Shown: positions 55,381 through 64,000, counted from the first letter of the stretch. The stretch is 64,000 nt of DNA from Jiella pelagia (GCF_026898155.1 NZ_CP114029.1:999501-1063500); one strand, 5' to 3'. Numbers and translations are program-made. Notes: generated from the letters alone by a model not told the origin.

Positions 55381-56352
55381 ATGTTCACGAGACGTCTTTT
55401 TGCCGGAGCCTTGGCCCTCGGCGCCACGAGCCTGATGCTCGCGCCGGCCTTCGCCCAGACCTCGGACGGTTATCCGGACAAGCCGATCAACTACATCGTC
55501 GTCTTCAATGCGGGCGGCGCGTCCGATCTCGCCGCGCGGATGCAGCAGAAGTACTTCGAGGAGGAGATCGGCGTTCCGGCCGTCGTCCAGTACATGCCCG
55601 GCGGCGGCGGGGCGCAGGGCTGGGCGCGCCTCAACTCCATGGAGCCCGACGGCTACACGATCATGGGGACCAACCTGCCTCACAACATCCTGCAGCCGAT
55701 GGCGGCCGATGTCGGCTACCAGACCGAAGACATCGCGACGGTCAACTTCTTCCAGTACACGCCCAGCATCGTCGTCGTTCCCAACGACAGCCAGTTCAAG
55801 ACCCTCGACGATCTGATCGCCTACGCCAAGGAGAATCCCGGTAGCCTGACCTTCTCCGGCTCGGGCTCCAATTCCGGCGATCAGGTCATGAAGGAGCGCT
55901 TCGATCAGGTGACCGGGGTGACCACGACCTACATTCCCTTCAGCGGCACGAGCCCTGCCACCGCGGCATTGCTCGGAAACCAGGTCCAGGCCTCGGTCAC
56001 CTACACCACCGAGGGCGTGAACCAGGGAGACCAGCTGCGGGTGCTGGCCGTCGCCGCAGAGGAACGCCTGCCGGCGCTTCCGGACGCGCCGACCTTCAAG
56101 GATCTGGGTTACGATCTGGTCGGCGGCGCCTATCGCGGGGTTGCCGTGCCGAACGGAACGCCAGAGGAGCGCCGTGAAGAAGTCTCCGAGATGGTTTCCA
56201 AGATCAGCGAGAACGCCAAGTTCAAGCAGGAGATGGAACAGGCCGGCTTCGTGCCGATCGACATCACCTATTCCGAGATCCCGGATTTCATTGCCGAACA
56301 GACAAAGATCTACACCTCGGTCGCCAAGCCGCTCGGGCTGATCGACAAGTAA
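55381..56352 (+). CDS. tctC: Tripartite tricarboxylate transporter substrate-binding protein (TctC/Bug)
   Basis: A 323-residue periplasmic binding protein with Sec signal peptide (RRLFAGALALGATSLMLAPA then FAQ). The mature domain has YPDKPINYIVVFNAGGASDL, PGGGGAQGWARLNSMEPDGY and FSGTSPATAALLGNQVQA, all typical of the Bug family that binds carboxylates through water-bridged contacts. GGGAGGA precedes ATG 55381. It supplies the TctAB membrane complex encoded next. Confidence 0.93.
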   Translation: MFTRRLFAGALALGATSLMLAPAFAQTSDGYPDKPINYIVVFNAGGASDLAARMQQKYFEEEIGVPAVVQYMPGGGGAQGWARLNSMEPDGYTIMGTNLPHNILQPMAADVGYQTEDIATVNFFQYTPSIVVVPNDSQFKTLDDLIAYAKENPGSLTFSGSGSNSGDQVMKERFDQVTGVTTTYIPFSGTSPATAALLGNQVQASVTYTTEGVNQGDQLRVLAVAAEERLPALPDAPTFKDLGYDLVGGAYRGVAVPNGTPEERREEVSEMVSKISENAKFKQEMEQAGFVPIDITYSEIPDFIAEQTKIYTSVAKPLGLIDK

Positions 56353-56410
56353 GAGCTGTCGGCGAGCCGGTCCTTCCACCGGCTCGCCCACTTCGGCGCG
56401 GGAGGCGGCC

Positions 56411-57955
56411 ATGGAAATCTTGGGATACTTTTCGAATGCCTTGGAGCCAACCAATCTCCTCCTCGCGCTTCTGGGAGTCGCGGTCGGAACCTTGATCGGC
56501 GCGTTGCCGGGATTGTCGGCGACCATGTCTCTCGCGGTGCTGGTGCCGTTCACCTTCACCATGGACCCCGCTTCCGGGCTGGTCATGCTCGGCGCGATCT
56601 ATACGGGCGCCCTCTATGGCGGCGCCTATGCGGCGATCCTCGTCAACACGCCGGGGACGCCCTCGGCGATCGCCACCACCTTCGACGGCTTCCCCATGGC
56701 CAAACGCGGCGACGGCGCACTGGCGGTCACACTCGCGACCCTGGTCTCCGTCTTCGGCGGCCTGACCGGCGCGCTGATGCTGCTTCTCCTCGCGCCACCG
56801 CTCGCCCGGGTCGCGCTGCAGTTCGGGCCGGCCGAATATTTCTGGCTGGCCATTCTGGGGCTGACGCTGATCGCCGCGCTTTCGGTCGGCAACCAGCTGA
56901 AGGGGCTCGTGGCAGCGCTCTTCGGCCTGATGCTGTCGATGGTGGGCGTCGCGACGGTGGGCGGAGATTTGCGCCTCACCTTCGGCACCAATGCCCTCAT
57001 CGGCGGCATCAACGTCGTCGCCGGCCTGATCGGGATCTACTGTATTCCGGTGCTCTTCGACCTCGTGCGGACCGCCGATCCCCATCTCGATCCGCCGCAG
57101 GGCTCGCATGTTTCCGGCTTTCGCCTGCGCGAGGCGTTCTCGATCCTCGGCAGGAACAAGGTCAATCTCGTCCGCAGTTCGGTGGTCGGAACGCTCATCG
57201 GCATCCTGCCCGGTGCCGGGGGCTCGATCGCCAGTCTGATCACCTATTCGGCGGCCCAGCGCGCTTCCAAGGACGGCGACAGCTTCGGCAAGGGCAACCC
57301 GGCCGGGATCATTGCGACGGAATCGGCCAACAACGCGACCGTCGGCGGCGGCTTCGTGCCCACCCTCGTCCTCGGCATTCCCGGCACCCCGCCGGACGCC
57401 ATCATCCTCGGCGCGCTCCTCGTCCAGGGGATCAAGATCGGGCCGACGCTCTTCACCGAACAGGCCGAGATCACCTACACCTTCATCGCCGGACTGATCC
57501 TGGCGACGCTGTTCATGCTGCCGGTGGGACTTTTGATCGGGCGCTACGCCTATCGCAGCATCGCTTCTATTCCGAAGGCCGCGCTCGTTCCCTCGATTGC
57601 CTTCCTGACGGTGGTCGGCAGCTATTCCATCCAGAACAACTGGTACGACGTGGTCATCATGCTGGTGCTCGGCGTCATTGCCTGGCTGATCAAGGAAGTG
57701 GGCTATCCCACCTCGCCGATCGCGCTGGGTCTCGTCCTCGGCTCGATCGCCGAGCAGGGCTTCGTGCAGACCTTCCTGATCGGGCGGGCGCAGGGCGACA
57801 TCGTCGGGCGCTTCTTCCAGAACCCGATCTCGATGTTCCTCGTCGCGATCATCGTCATGGGGCTACTGGGACCGCCCCTGCGGTCCTTGTGGAAGGCCCG
57901 GCGCCGACGCGGCGGATCGGCCGGTGACGCCGGGCGATCGGAGGCACCGCGATGA
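56411..57955 (+). CDS. tctA: Tripartite tricarboxylate transporter large permease (TctA)
   Basis: A 514-residue inner-membrane protein with about twelve hydrophobic segments. Family signatures are GTLIGALPGLSATMSLAVLV, GAIYTGALYGGAYAAILVNT (PGTPSA follows) and GFVPTLVLGIPGTPPDAIIL. GGAGG lies just upstream of the ATG. The stop overlaps the tctB start (ATGA at 57952). It transports the carboxylate captured by the upstream TctC. Confidence 0.94.
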   Translation: MEILGYFSNALEPTNLLLALLGVAVGTLIGALPGLSATMSLAVLVPFTFTMDPASGLVMLGAIYTGALYGGAYAAILVNTPGTPSAIATTFDGFPMAKRGDGALAVTLATLVSVFGGLTGALMLLLLAPPLARVALQFGPAEYFWLAILGLTLIAALSVGNQLKGLVAALFGLMLSMVGVATVGGDLRLTFGTNALIGGINVVAGLIGIYCIPVLFDLVRTADPHLDPPQGSHVSGFRLREAFSILGRNKVNLVRSSVVGTLIGILPGAGGSIASLITYSAAQRASKDGDSFGKGNPAGIIATESANNATVGGGFVPTLVLGIPGTPPDAIILGALLVQGIKIGPTLFTEQAEITYTFIAGLILATLFMLPVGLLIGRYAYRSIASIPKAALVPSIAFLTVVGSYSIQNNWYDVVIMLVLGVIAWLIKEVGYPTSPIALGLVLGSIAEQGFVQTFLIGRAQGDIVGRFFQNPISMFLVAIIVMGLLGPPLRSLWKARRRRGGSAGDAGRSEAPR

Positions 57956-58419
57956 CCTCGCTCCTCTCGAACTTCGTTCCGCCGCTCTGCTTCATCGCCC
58001 TCTCGGTCTTCGTCTGGACGGATGCTGACCGGTATACCGCCCTCGGCTCGGTGTTTCCGCGCACCATGGCCGCGGCGATGGCGATCTGCTCGGTGCTGAT
58101 CCTGATCCGCTCCGCCGCCGCCCTTCGAGCGAACGGACGGACATCATCGCCCACCGAGCGCAGCGGCGGCGAATCCCTGTGGCGGCCGCTGGCGCTCCTG
58201 GTGATCTTCGGCCTCTGGCTGTTCGCGATGAACACGATCGGCTTCATCGTCTCGAGCGCCCTCGCTTTCGTCGCCCTGACCCTCATCGCTGAACGCGAAA
58301 CCTTCGCGCCGAAGCGGCTCGTCCTGATCGTCGTCGTCGGCCTTGGCGGAATCGTCGGCGTCGCGGCGCTCATGTCGGACGTGCTCATGGTGCCGCTTCC
58401 GCGGGGCATTCTCTTTTGA
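57952..58419 (+). CDS. tctB: Tripartite tricarboxylate transporter small permease (TctB)
   Basis: A 155-residue protein with four hydrophobic segments (FVPPLCFIALSVFVWTDADR first, then FPRTMAAAMAICSVLILIRS), of the size and topology of TctB. Translationally coupled to tctA. The C-terminus ends LMVPLPRGILF, the usual ending of the family. It completes the tctCAB transporter. Confidence 0.9.
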   Translation: MTSLLSNFVPPLCFIALSVFVWTDADRYTALGSVFPRTMAAAMAICSVLILIRSAAALRANGRTSSPTERSGGESLWRPLALLVIFGLWLFAMNTIGFIVSSALAFVALTLIAERETFAPKRLVLIVVVGLGGIVGVAALMSDVLMVPLPRGILF

Positions 58420-58482
58420 CGCGGGCAGACGTCCGCCCGGGCGGGCGATCCCGAACGAACGGAAGCGAGGAAAGGCCTCATC

Positions 58483-59619
58483 ATGGCTGAAGACGCGACG
58501 ACGGCGGGGCAAAGAGCCGAGCGGGAGACGATCGACCTGCCGGTGGCGACCGCAGACGCCAAGACGGTCCGTGTCCAGCAAGGGCCGCTCCGCGCGTTGG
58601 TGGAGACCCTGCTCGTCAGGCTCGCGGTCCCGGCTGAGGACGCCGGCATCGTCGCCAGATCCCTGGTGGCTTCGGATCTGCGCGGCATGAATTCCCACGG
58701 CGTTCTCAGGCTTCCCGTCTATCTGCGGCGGCTGCGGACCGGCGGCGTCAATCCGAATGCCGAGGCCAAGATCGTCCGCGAGACGGACGGCACGGCGCTG
58801 CTCGACGGCGATGCGGGCCTCGGCTCGGTGCTGACGGCGCACGCCATGGAGATGGCGATCGGCAAAGCCAAGGGGCGCGGGATCGGCGCCGTCGGCGTGC
58901 GCAACTCGAACCACAATGGCGAGGGCGCCTTCTATGCCAGCCAGGCGATCGAGGCGGGCATGATCGGCATCGCCACCACCAACGCCTCGCCGATCATGCC
59001 CGCCTGGGGCGGCACCACGCCGATCACCGGACCGCTGCCGATCACCATCGGCGTTCCGACCGGGCGCCACCCGCCGATCATCTTCGACGCAGCGCTCGGC
59101 ATGAGTTCGCGGGGCAAGATCCTGCAATATGCCGAAGAGGGGCGTCCGCTTCCCGATGGCTGGCTGGTCGACAAGGACGGGCGGCCGACCAACGATCCCG
59201 AATGGGTCCGGAACGGCGGTTGGATCCTGCCGATCGGCGGGCACAAGGGGTGGGGCCTCATCCTCGCCTGCGAGATCCTGACCGGCGTCCTGATGGGGGG
59301 AGCCTTCGGCACCGAATTGACCAACCTTTACGACGATCTGGACACACCCCAGCGCAACAGCCACTTCGTCCTCGCGATCGACGTCAGTGCCTTTCTCGAT
59401 CCGGACGCCTTCCGGGCGCGGATGGATGGCTATGTCGATCTCCTGAAAGCATCCGCCCCCGCCCCCGGATCGGACGGCGTGCGCATGCCCGGCGAGCGCG
59501 AGCACGACATGGAACGGGACCAGGGCCTGAACGGCATCGCCCTGCAGCGCGGCGTGCTGCAGGAGATTGTCGAGATCGCAAATGAAATGGGAGTGACGGT
59601 TCATGTCGCAGAACGCTGA
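58483..59619 (+). CDS. Ldh-family oxidoreductase (malate/L-lactate dehydrogenase-like)
   Basis: A 378-residue Ldh_2-fold NAD(P)-dependent oxidoreductase with a roughly 30-residue N-terminal extension before the core. Catalytic His is in RGMNSHGVLRLPVYL; further landmarks are VGVRNSNHNGEGAFYASQAI, the cofactor region ATTNASPIMPAWGGTTPI, and GGHKGWGLILACEILTGVL. It is related to but clearly different from the Ldh protein at 52016. The 3' end overlaps the RraA-like gene by 17 bases. It probably oxidises a 2-hydroxy acid in the pathway served by tctCAB. Confidence 0.9.
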   Translation: MAEDATTAGQRAERETIDLPVATADAKTVRVQQGPLRALVETLLVRLAVPAEDAGIVARSLVASDLRGMNSHGVLRLPVYLRRLRTGGVNPNAEAKIVRETDGTALLDGDAGLGSVLTAHAMEMAIGKAKGRGIGAVGVRNSNHNGEGAFYASQAIEAGMIGIATTNASPIMPAWGGTTPITGPLPITIGVPTGRHPPIIFDAALGMSSRGKILQYAEEGRPLPDGWLVDKDGRPTNDPEWVRNGGWILPIGGHKGWGLILACEILTGVLMGGAFGTELTNLYDDLDTPQRNSHFVLAIDVSAFLDPDAFRARMDGYVDLLKASAPAPGSDGVRMPGEREHDMERDQGLNGIALQRGVLQEIVEIANEMGVTVHVAER

Positions 59620-60298
59620 AGACTGGCTTGAACGGCTGGGCAGACTGGAAACCGGCCTCGTCAGCGACGTGATGGACGAGGCGGGAGTGCCGAACCATGC
59701 GCTCGCCCCGTCAATTGCGCCGATCGGCCCGCACAAAGTGGTGGCGGGACGGGCAGCCTGCCTGCAGGGCGCACCGACGCTCAGGGCCGCCAATCCAGGC
59801 AAGGCGATGCCGGCGGACACGCTCGAAAGCGTCTGCGCGCCGGGCACCATCCTCTTCATCGAGACGGGCGGTTTCACCACCGGCGCGGTGCTCGGCGGCT
59901 TCATGGCCTACAGCGTCCAGCGCGCCGGCTGCCGCGCCATCGTGACGAGCGGCGCGGTGCGCGACGGCGACGAAATCCGCGGCTACGGCATGCCCTGCCA
60001 TTGCGCTCAGGTCGTCCCGAACAATGCCGCCCGGCGCTGGCGTCTGACGGCGAAAGACGTTCCGGTCGCCATGCCGTCGCTTCTCGGCGGAACGCTCACC
60101 GTCGCGCCCTTGGATTACGTCCTCGCCGACTGTGACGGGATCGTCGTCATTCCCCAGGCGATCGCGCCGCAGATCATCGAGGACGCGGAGACCCTCGGCA
60201 GGATCGAGCGCGCGATCACCGCCGAAATGCGTGCCGGCGGCGAGCGCCACGAGGTCTTCGCCCGCAACCCGCGCTTCGATCACGTCCGTCCGGTCTGA
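59603..60298 (+). CDS. RraA-like / HMG-CHA aldolase-oxaloacetate decarboxylase family protein
   Basis: A 231-residue protein starting MSQNAEDWLERLGRLETGLV, with ETGGFTTGAVLGGFMAYSVQ, AIVTSGAVRDGDEIRGYGMP (the conserved GxxRD-type Arg/Asp pair: SGAVRD) and DYVLADCDGIVVIPQ. In catabolic operons members of this family act as class II aldolases on 4-hydroxy-4-methyl-2-oxoglutarate or 4-carboxy-4-hydroxy-2-oxoadipate and decarboxylate oxaloacetate; RraA proper regulates RNase E. The operon context supports the aldolase role. It starts inside the end of the Ldh gene. Confidence 0.85.
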   Translation: MSQNAEDWLERLGRLETGLVSDVMDEAGVPNHALAPSIAPIGPHKVVAGRAACLQGAPTLRAANPGKAMPADTLESVCAPGTILFIETGGFTTGAVLGGFMAYSVQRAGCRAIVTSGAVRDGDEIRGYGMPCHCAQVVPNNAARRWRLTAKDVPVAMPSLLGGTLTVAPLDYVLADCDGIVVIPQAIAPQIIEDAETLGRIERAITAEMRAGGERHEVFARNPRFDHVRPV

Positions 60299-60395
60299 CC
60301 CGGCCGAAGGCCCCGTTGGGACTTCAAACCGGCACGATGACGCGAGATCCCGCCCGCGGCGGGCACCAGCAGAGATACGCAAGAGGTAAGCAGCA

Positions 60396-61445
60396 ATGAG
60401 TGACGTCACGCCAGTCTACGATCGGGAGGCCGACGATGGGCTTTGGGTTCCGATCCTCACCCACTACGGCGACATGCGTCCCGGGGCTGTCGATATCGAG
60501 CGGACGATCGCCCATCTTGGCGCCATTCGCCCCTCGGTCCGCCAGATCATGCTGGCCGGCTCCACCGGCGACGGCTGGGACATCGACGCGGCCGGCTTCG
60601 ACGCCCTGATCGACCTGGCAGCCAGGAAAGAGGTCCTGGATCTCGACCTCGCGATCTTGTTCGGCGCGCTCTGCCCGACAACCGAAGAGGTCGTGGCACG
60701 CCTGCGTCGTCTCGAGGAGCGTCTGCGGGTCGAGCCGGCCTTGGCCGAACAGTGCAGGGGCGTCGTGGTCTGCCCGCCGGTCGATCCGGCTGCTACGCAG
60801 GAGGCGATCAAGGCCCACTACGATGCCGTCATGGCACAGAGCACGCTGCCGATCGCGGTCTATCAGCTGCCGCAGGTCACCGGCTGCACGCTGGCGCCCC
60901 AGACCCTCGCCGATCTGTCGCGCTCGCCCCGGGTGACCATGTTCAAGGACAGCTCCGGGGCCGACGCCGTTGCCGACAGCAGGCTCGACTTCGGCACGGT
61001 CTGGATGGTGCGCGGGGCGGAAGGCGGATACGACGAGGCTTTGAAGCCGGTTGGTCCCTATGACGGCTGGCTGCTCAGCACCGGCAATGCCGTCGCCCCT
61101 CACCTGCGCGAAATTCTGCACCTTCGGGAAACGGGCGACGCTGCGGGGGCGCGCGAACTCTCGGGCCGGTTGAGCACCGCCATTGCGGCGGCGTTCGAGG
61201 CGGCGCAAGGCGAGCCCGGCGCAAACGCCTTTTCCAATGCCAATCGTGCGATGGACCACATCCAGGCCCACGGATCCGCCTGGCGCGATCAGCCCTTGCC
61301 CCGCAAGGTCGACGGCAACGTCCTCAGCCTTGCGGTCGTCGAGAAAGTCGAACGGGTCATGGCGCCCTTTCTCGACGGTTCTGCATCGGGCTACATGAAG
61401 GCTGGCGCGGTGTCGGTTTCGCGGAAGCCGGAACGAAACCTCTGA
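60396..61445 (+). CDS. Dihydrodipicolinate synthase family (DapA/NAL-like) aldolase
   Basis: A 349-residue class I aldolase-fold protein. The Schiff-base Lys is in VTMFKDSSGAD and the catalytic Tyr in PIAVYQLPQVTG; the substrate-carboxylate loop reads MLAGSTGDGWDIDAAGFDAL. It is longer than DapA (about 292) because of extra sequence at residues 95-130 and at the C-terminus, so it is not the lysine-biosynthesis enzyme but a catabolic relative forming or splitting a 2-oxo acid. It lies 97 bases after the RraA-like gene. Confidence 0.87.
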   Translation: MSDVTPVYDREADDGLWVPILTHYGDMRPGAVDIERTIAHLGAIRPSVRQIMLAGSTGDGWDIDAAGFDALIDLAARKEVLDLDLAILFGALCPTTEEVVARLRRLEERLRVEPALAEQCRGVVVCPPVDPAATQEAIKAHYDAVMAQSTLPIAVYQLPQVTGCTLAPQTLADLSRSPRVTMFKDSSGADAVADSRLDFGTVWMVRGAEGGYDEALKPVGPYDGWLLSTGNAVAPHLREILHLRETGDAAGARELSGRLSTAIAAAFEAAQGEPGANAFSNANRAMDHIQAHGSAWRDQPLPRKVDGNVLSLAVVEKVERVMAPFLDGSASGYMKAGAVSVSRKPERNL

Positions 61446-61485
61446 CGGAACCGAAAACGGCGCCAAGGCCATGGGAGAGATAACG

Positions 61486-61884
61486 ATGGATATCAGACGT
61501 TGCGGATCGGTCGCCTCCCGGCGACCACCGGCCGACCACTTCACGGGCTCGGTCTGGCAGGACCCGATCATCGAAGCCGAAGAGCCGGCGCGATTGCGCT
61601 CGGCCGTGGTGCGCTTCGACCCCGGCGCCCGGACGAACTGGCACACCCACCCGCTGGGCCAGACCCTCTACGTCGTCTTGGGATCGGGTTTTGCCCAGAC
61701 GAAGGGAGGACCCGTGCAGGTCATCCGTGCCGGCGACGTCGTCTGGATACCGCCGGGAGAAAAGCACTGGCACGGCGCCGGGCCCGACACGGCGATGACG
61801 CACATCGCCATGCAGGAGGCTTTGGACGGCTCCCACGTCGACTGGATGGAGCCGGTCACCGACGAAGAATACGCGGCGGCCTGA
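61486..61884 (+). CDS. Cupin-domain protein
   Basis: A 132-residue single-domain cupin. Motif 1 holds the metal-ligand His residues in NWHTHPLGQTLYVVLGSG and motif 2 in WIPPGEKHWHGAG. The start at 61486 has GGGAGAG 6 bases upstream; the in-frame ATG at 61471 is part of that site. Similar small cupins act as lyases or isomerases in carboxylate catabolism. It is the last gene of the TTT operon, convergent with cheB. Confidence 0.85.
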   Translation: MDIRRCGSVASRRPPADHFTGSVWQDPIIEAEEPARLRSAVVRFDPGARTNWHTHPLGQTLYVVLGSGFAQTKGGPVQVIRAGDVVWIPPGEKHWHGAGPDTAMTHIAMQEALDGSHVDWMEPVTDEEYAAA

Positions 61885-61965
61885 CCAGCCTTGGCGCAGA
61901 TCCGACCCCGCCCTTCGTTCGGCGGCGTCGCCCGATCCGCCGCCGGCAGCAAAAGCGCGGCACTC

Positions 61966-63093
61966 TCACGCGACCTTGGTTCTGGCCCGCACCGCGAGTG
62001 TTAGGAGTTCGGCTCCAATCCGGCCGAGTGGCAGGATCTGCTCGGCCCCACCGCGTTCGACCGCCTCCTTCGGCATACCGAACACCACGCAGGTCTCCTC
62101 GTTCTGGGCGATGGTGCGTCCGCCCGTCTGCCGGATCTCCAGGAGGCCGCGGGCGCCGTCGTCGCCCATGCCGGTCAGGATCGCGGCGACGACGTTCGGC
62201 CCGCCATTCTGCGCGGCCGACCGGAACAGAACGTCGACCGAGGGGCGGTGCCGGCAGACCGCCGGTCCCTCGGCGATCGTGACCGTGTACCGACTTCCCG
62301 CCCGGCGCAGCATCATGTGGCGGTTACCGGGCGCGATCAGCACCTGACCCGGCCGCACGAGGTCGCCGTCGCGTGCTTCCATGACCCGTGGGGCGCAGAG
62401 ACCGTCGAGCCGGCGGGCGAAGGCCCCGGTGAACCCCTCGGGCATGTGCTGGACGACGAGCGTCGCAGGACAGTCGGCCGGCAGCGTGCTGAGAACCGCC
62501 GCCAGAGCCTCCGTGCCGCCGGTCGAGGCGCCGAGGCATATGACGGCCTCGGTCGCGGGAATGGACAGCTTCAGCTTCTCCGCCCGCTCCGGCGAGATTG
62601 CCGGAATGAGGATGTCGGCGAGGTTCTTGGCCTCGACGGACAACTTCACCGGCCGCGGCTTGCGCGAGCGGACACGAGCATGCGCGGCCGCCTTGGCGAC
62701 GTCACAGATCGTCATCGCCGCATCGCGCAAGTGCTGCGCCGTGTGGACCTTCGGCTTGGTGATCACGTCCACGGCGCCGGCAGCGAGCGCCTGCATCATC
62801 ATGTCGGAGCCCTCTTGGGTCAGCCCCGAGCAGATGACGACCGGGATCGGCCGTTGGGCCATGATCTTCTTGAGGAAGGTCAGCCCGTCCATCTTCGGCA
62901 TCTCGATGTCGAGGAAGATCACGTCGGGGATCTCGGCCCGGATCATTTCGGCAGCGGCATAGGCATCGGGCGCCGAACCCATCACCGCGATCTCCGGGTC
63001 GCCGGCGAGGATGGAACCGAGCACCGTCCGGACCGAGGGGGAATCGTCGACGATCAGGACGCGGATCTTTGCACTGGTCTGTCCGTTCGCCAC
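61966..63093 (-). CDS. cheB: Chemotaxis response regulator protein-glutamate methylesterase CheB
   Basis: A 375-residue two-domain protein. The N-terminal receiver domain has VLIVDDSPSVRTVLGSILAG and phospho-acceptor Asp62 in VIFLDIEMPKMDG. The C-terminal methylesterase has the catalytic Ser in LGASTGGTEAL, His in VVQHMPEGFTGAFARRLDG and Asp in ILTGMGDDGARG. It removes methyl groups from glutamates of chemoreceptors (and may deamidate glutamine). It starts at GTG 63093 with GGGGAG about 8 bases upstream, 14 bases after cheR. No receptors, cheA or cheW are in the window, so the rest of the chemotaxis locus lies elsewhere or beyond the right edge. Confidence 0.95.
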   Translation of the reverse strand: MANGQTSAKIRVLIVDDSPSVRTVLGSILAGDPEIAVMGSAPDAYAAAEMIRAEIPDVIFLDIEMPKMDGLTFLKKIMAQRPIPVVICSGLTQEGSDMMMQALAAGAVDVITKPKVHTAQHLRDAAMTICDVAKAAAHARVRSRKPRPVKLSVEAKNLADILIPAISPERAEKLKLSIPATEAVICLGASTGGTEALAAVLSTLPADCPATLVVQHMPEGFTGAFARRLDGLCAPRVMEARDGDLVRPGQVLIAPGNRHMMLRRAGSRYTVTIAEGPAVCRHRPSVDVLFRSAAQNGGPNVVAAILTGMGDDGARGLLEIRQTGGRTIAQNEETCVVFGMPKEAVERGGAEQILPLGRIGAELLTLAVRARTKVA

Positions 63094-63107
63094 CTTGGTT
63101 TCTCCCC

Positions 63108-63968
63108 TTACTGCTTCTGAAAGACACCGGAGGCGATCTGGCTAACCGAACCCTCCCGGACGATCATCGATTCGGAATGACCGACGATCAGGTACCCGCC
63201 CGGCCGGACATGTCCGAGGAGACGCGCGACCACGGCTTCTTGGTCGGTCTTGTCGAAATAGATCAGGACGTTGCGCAGAAACACGATGTCGACGTCGCGG
63301 TCGTAGGGATAGCTCTCGTCCATGAGGTTCATGCGCTCGAAGAGCACGCGCTTGCGGATTGCCGGAGCGATGCGGACCTGATCGCCCCGATCCGGACCGC
63401 GACCCCTGAGGATATATCTCTCGGCAAGGCGCGGCGGCACCGGATCGATGGCGCCGAGCGGATAGATCGCCTCGCGGGCCGTTTTGAGGACCGACGTCGA
63501 GATGTCGGTCCCGAGAATCGCGTAGCGAAAGAACCGGCCGCGATCGATCATGTCCTGCAGGATCATCGCGATCGAATAGGCTTCGGCCCCGTTCGAGCTT
63601 GCCGCGCTCCAGATCTTGAGGGTGGGCCGCTCCTGCCTGCGGCGCTGCAGGAGATCTGGAACCAGTTGCCGTTCCATGAGAACGAGATGCTCCTCCTCGC
63701 GAAAGAAGTCGGTCTTGTTGGTGGTGATGGCGTCGATGATGTGCACCATCTCGCCTTCCAGACCGCCTTCGTCGAAGAGGTGCCGGCAATAGGCCGAGAA
63801 GCTGCTCTCGCCGATCTGCCGGAACCGCTTGCGCAGCCGGCTCTCGACCATCAGGCGCTTCTGGACCGTCAGCCTGATGCCGATCGTCTCTCCGACAAGG
63901 GCGGATATCCGCTCGAAATCGGCGGCCTGGATATGATCGTGACCGGTGTTCGACGCAAGGGCGCCCAT
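63108..63968 (-). CDS. cheR: Chemotaxis protein methyltransferase CheR
   Basis: A 286-residue S-adenosylmethionine-dependent methyltransferase. The N-terminal helical CheR_N domain (about 15-70; MVESRLRKRFRQIGESSFSA) is followed by TTNKTDFFREEEHLVLMERQ and the SAM-binding region IWSAASSNGAEAYSIAMIL (where GCSTG is usual, ASSNG here). Then come ILGTDISTSVLKTAREAIYP and VFLRNVLIYFD. It methylates receptor glutamates and is paired with CheB for adaptation. No TPR extension. The upstream 32 bases to the window edge do not show the preceding gene. Confidence 0.95.
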   Translation of the reverse strand: MGALASNTGHDHIQAADFERISALVGETIGIRLTVQKRLMVESRLRKRFRQIGESSFSAYCRHLFDEGGLEGEMVHIIDAITTNKTDFFREEEHLVLMERQLVPDLLQRRRQERPTLKIWSAASSNGAEAYSIAMILQDMIDRGRFFRYAILGTDISTSVLKTAREAIYPLGAIDPVPPRLAERYILRGRGPDRGDQVRIAPAIRKRVLFERMNLMDESYPYDRDVDIVFLRNVLIYFDKTDQEAVVARLLGHVRPGGYLIVGHSESMIVREGSVSQIASGVFQKQ

Positions 63969-64000
63969 GGGTGTCCGCTTTCTGTATCGCCGGGAAGAGC

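Noticed and set aside
60396-61445. dapA of lysine biosynthesis
   Set aside because: The protein is about 55 residues longer than DapA and sits among carboxylate-catabolism genes.

Overview
The window is high-GC DNA from an alphaproteobacterium, most likely a member of the Hyphomicrobiales (Rhizobiales; Aurantimonadaceae- or Rhizobiaceae-like). The best taxonomic evidence is the block DUF5330 - SufE - DUF6456/DnaA-like HTH (19.6-21.9 kb), together with a DivJ/PleC-type histidine kinase followed by a peptidoglycan-binding protein and DUF1491 (16.3-19.3 kb). The rest is a free-living heterotroph's catabolic repertoire, with many ABC, TRAP and TTT uptake systems. There are no rRNA genes, no CRISPR array and no intact prophage or insertion sequence. 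The only mobile trace is a short IS91-type transposase remnant near 44.3 kb.

Layout. 1-3 kb: the end of a double aldehyde dehydrogenase, a HAD phosphatase and tRNA-Leu(CAA). 3.3-11 kb: a LacI-type repressor divergent from a CUT1 sugar ABC operon (binding protein, two permeases, ATPase) that continues into a sugar-phosphate isomerase-like gene and a Gfo/Idh/MocA dehydrogenase. A perfect 14-bp palindrome lies in the divergent promoter. 11.5-13 kb: a small unknown protein and a frameshifted homocysteine methyltransferase. 13.1-16.3 kb: a large fusion of an ammonium transporter with PAS, GGDEF and EAL domains. 16.3-22.6 kb: conserved chromosomal genes. 22.7-28.9 kb: a branched-chain amino-acid-type ABC system with two tandem binding proteins (livJ, livJ', livG, livF, livH, livM). 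29.1-33.1 kb: a type VI secretion accessory module (VgrG, DUF6931, FHA protein). 33.7 kb: tRNA-Gln(TTG). 34-37 kb: hpaA, divergent from hpaBC. 37.3-44 kb: a LysR-controlled, leftward operon (aldehyde dehydrogenase, carboxymuconolactone decarboxylase-like, 3-hydroxyisobutyrate dehydrogenase-like, TRAP dctPQM). 44.5-53 kb: a LysR regulator divergent from an operon of semialdehyde dehydrogenase, M19-like dipeptidase, BCCT transporter, a 571-residue protein of unknown function, DUF3726 and an Ldh-type oxidoreductase. 53.3-61.9 kb: a GntR regulator divergent from an isopropylmalate-dehydrogenase-like gene, TTT transporter tctCAB, an Ldh oxidoreductase, an RraA/HMG-aldolase-like protein, a DapA-like aldolase and a cupin. 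62-64 kb: cheR-cheB on the minus strand.

Two observations stand out. First, seven genes carry a +1 frameshift. In every one the frame is restored by removing the middle base of GAGCCTC (or its complement GAGGCTC), which gives GAGCTC. Only three intact GAGCTC sites remain in the window. This looks like a motif-specific sequencing artefact, plausibly caused by base modification at GAGCTC, rather than seven pseudogenes. These genes are listed as broken as written but are probably intact in the organism. Second, the ammonium transporter-PAS-GGDEF-EAL fusion keeps the twin-His pore residues and both c-di-GMP motifs, so it could link ammonium sensing directly to c-di-GMP turnover. The 45.5-53 kb operon with two uncharacterised proteins is the best candidate for an undescribed catabolic pathway, probably for a betaine-like compound.
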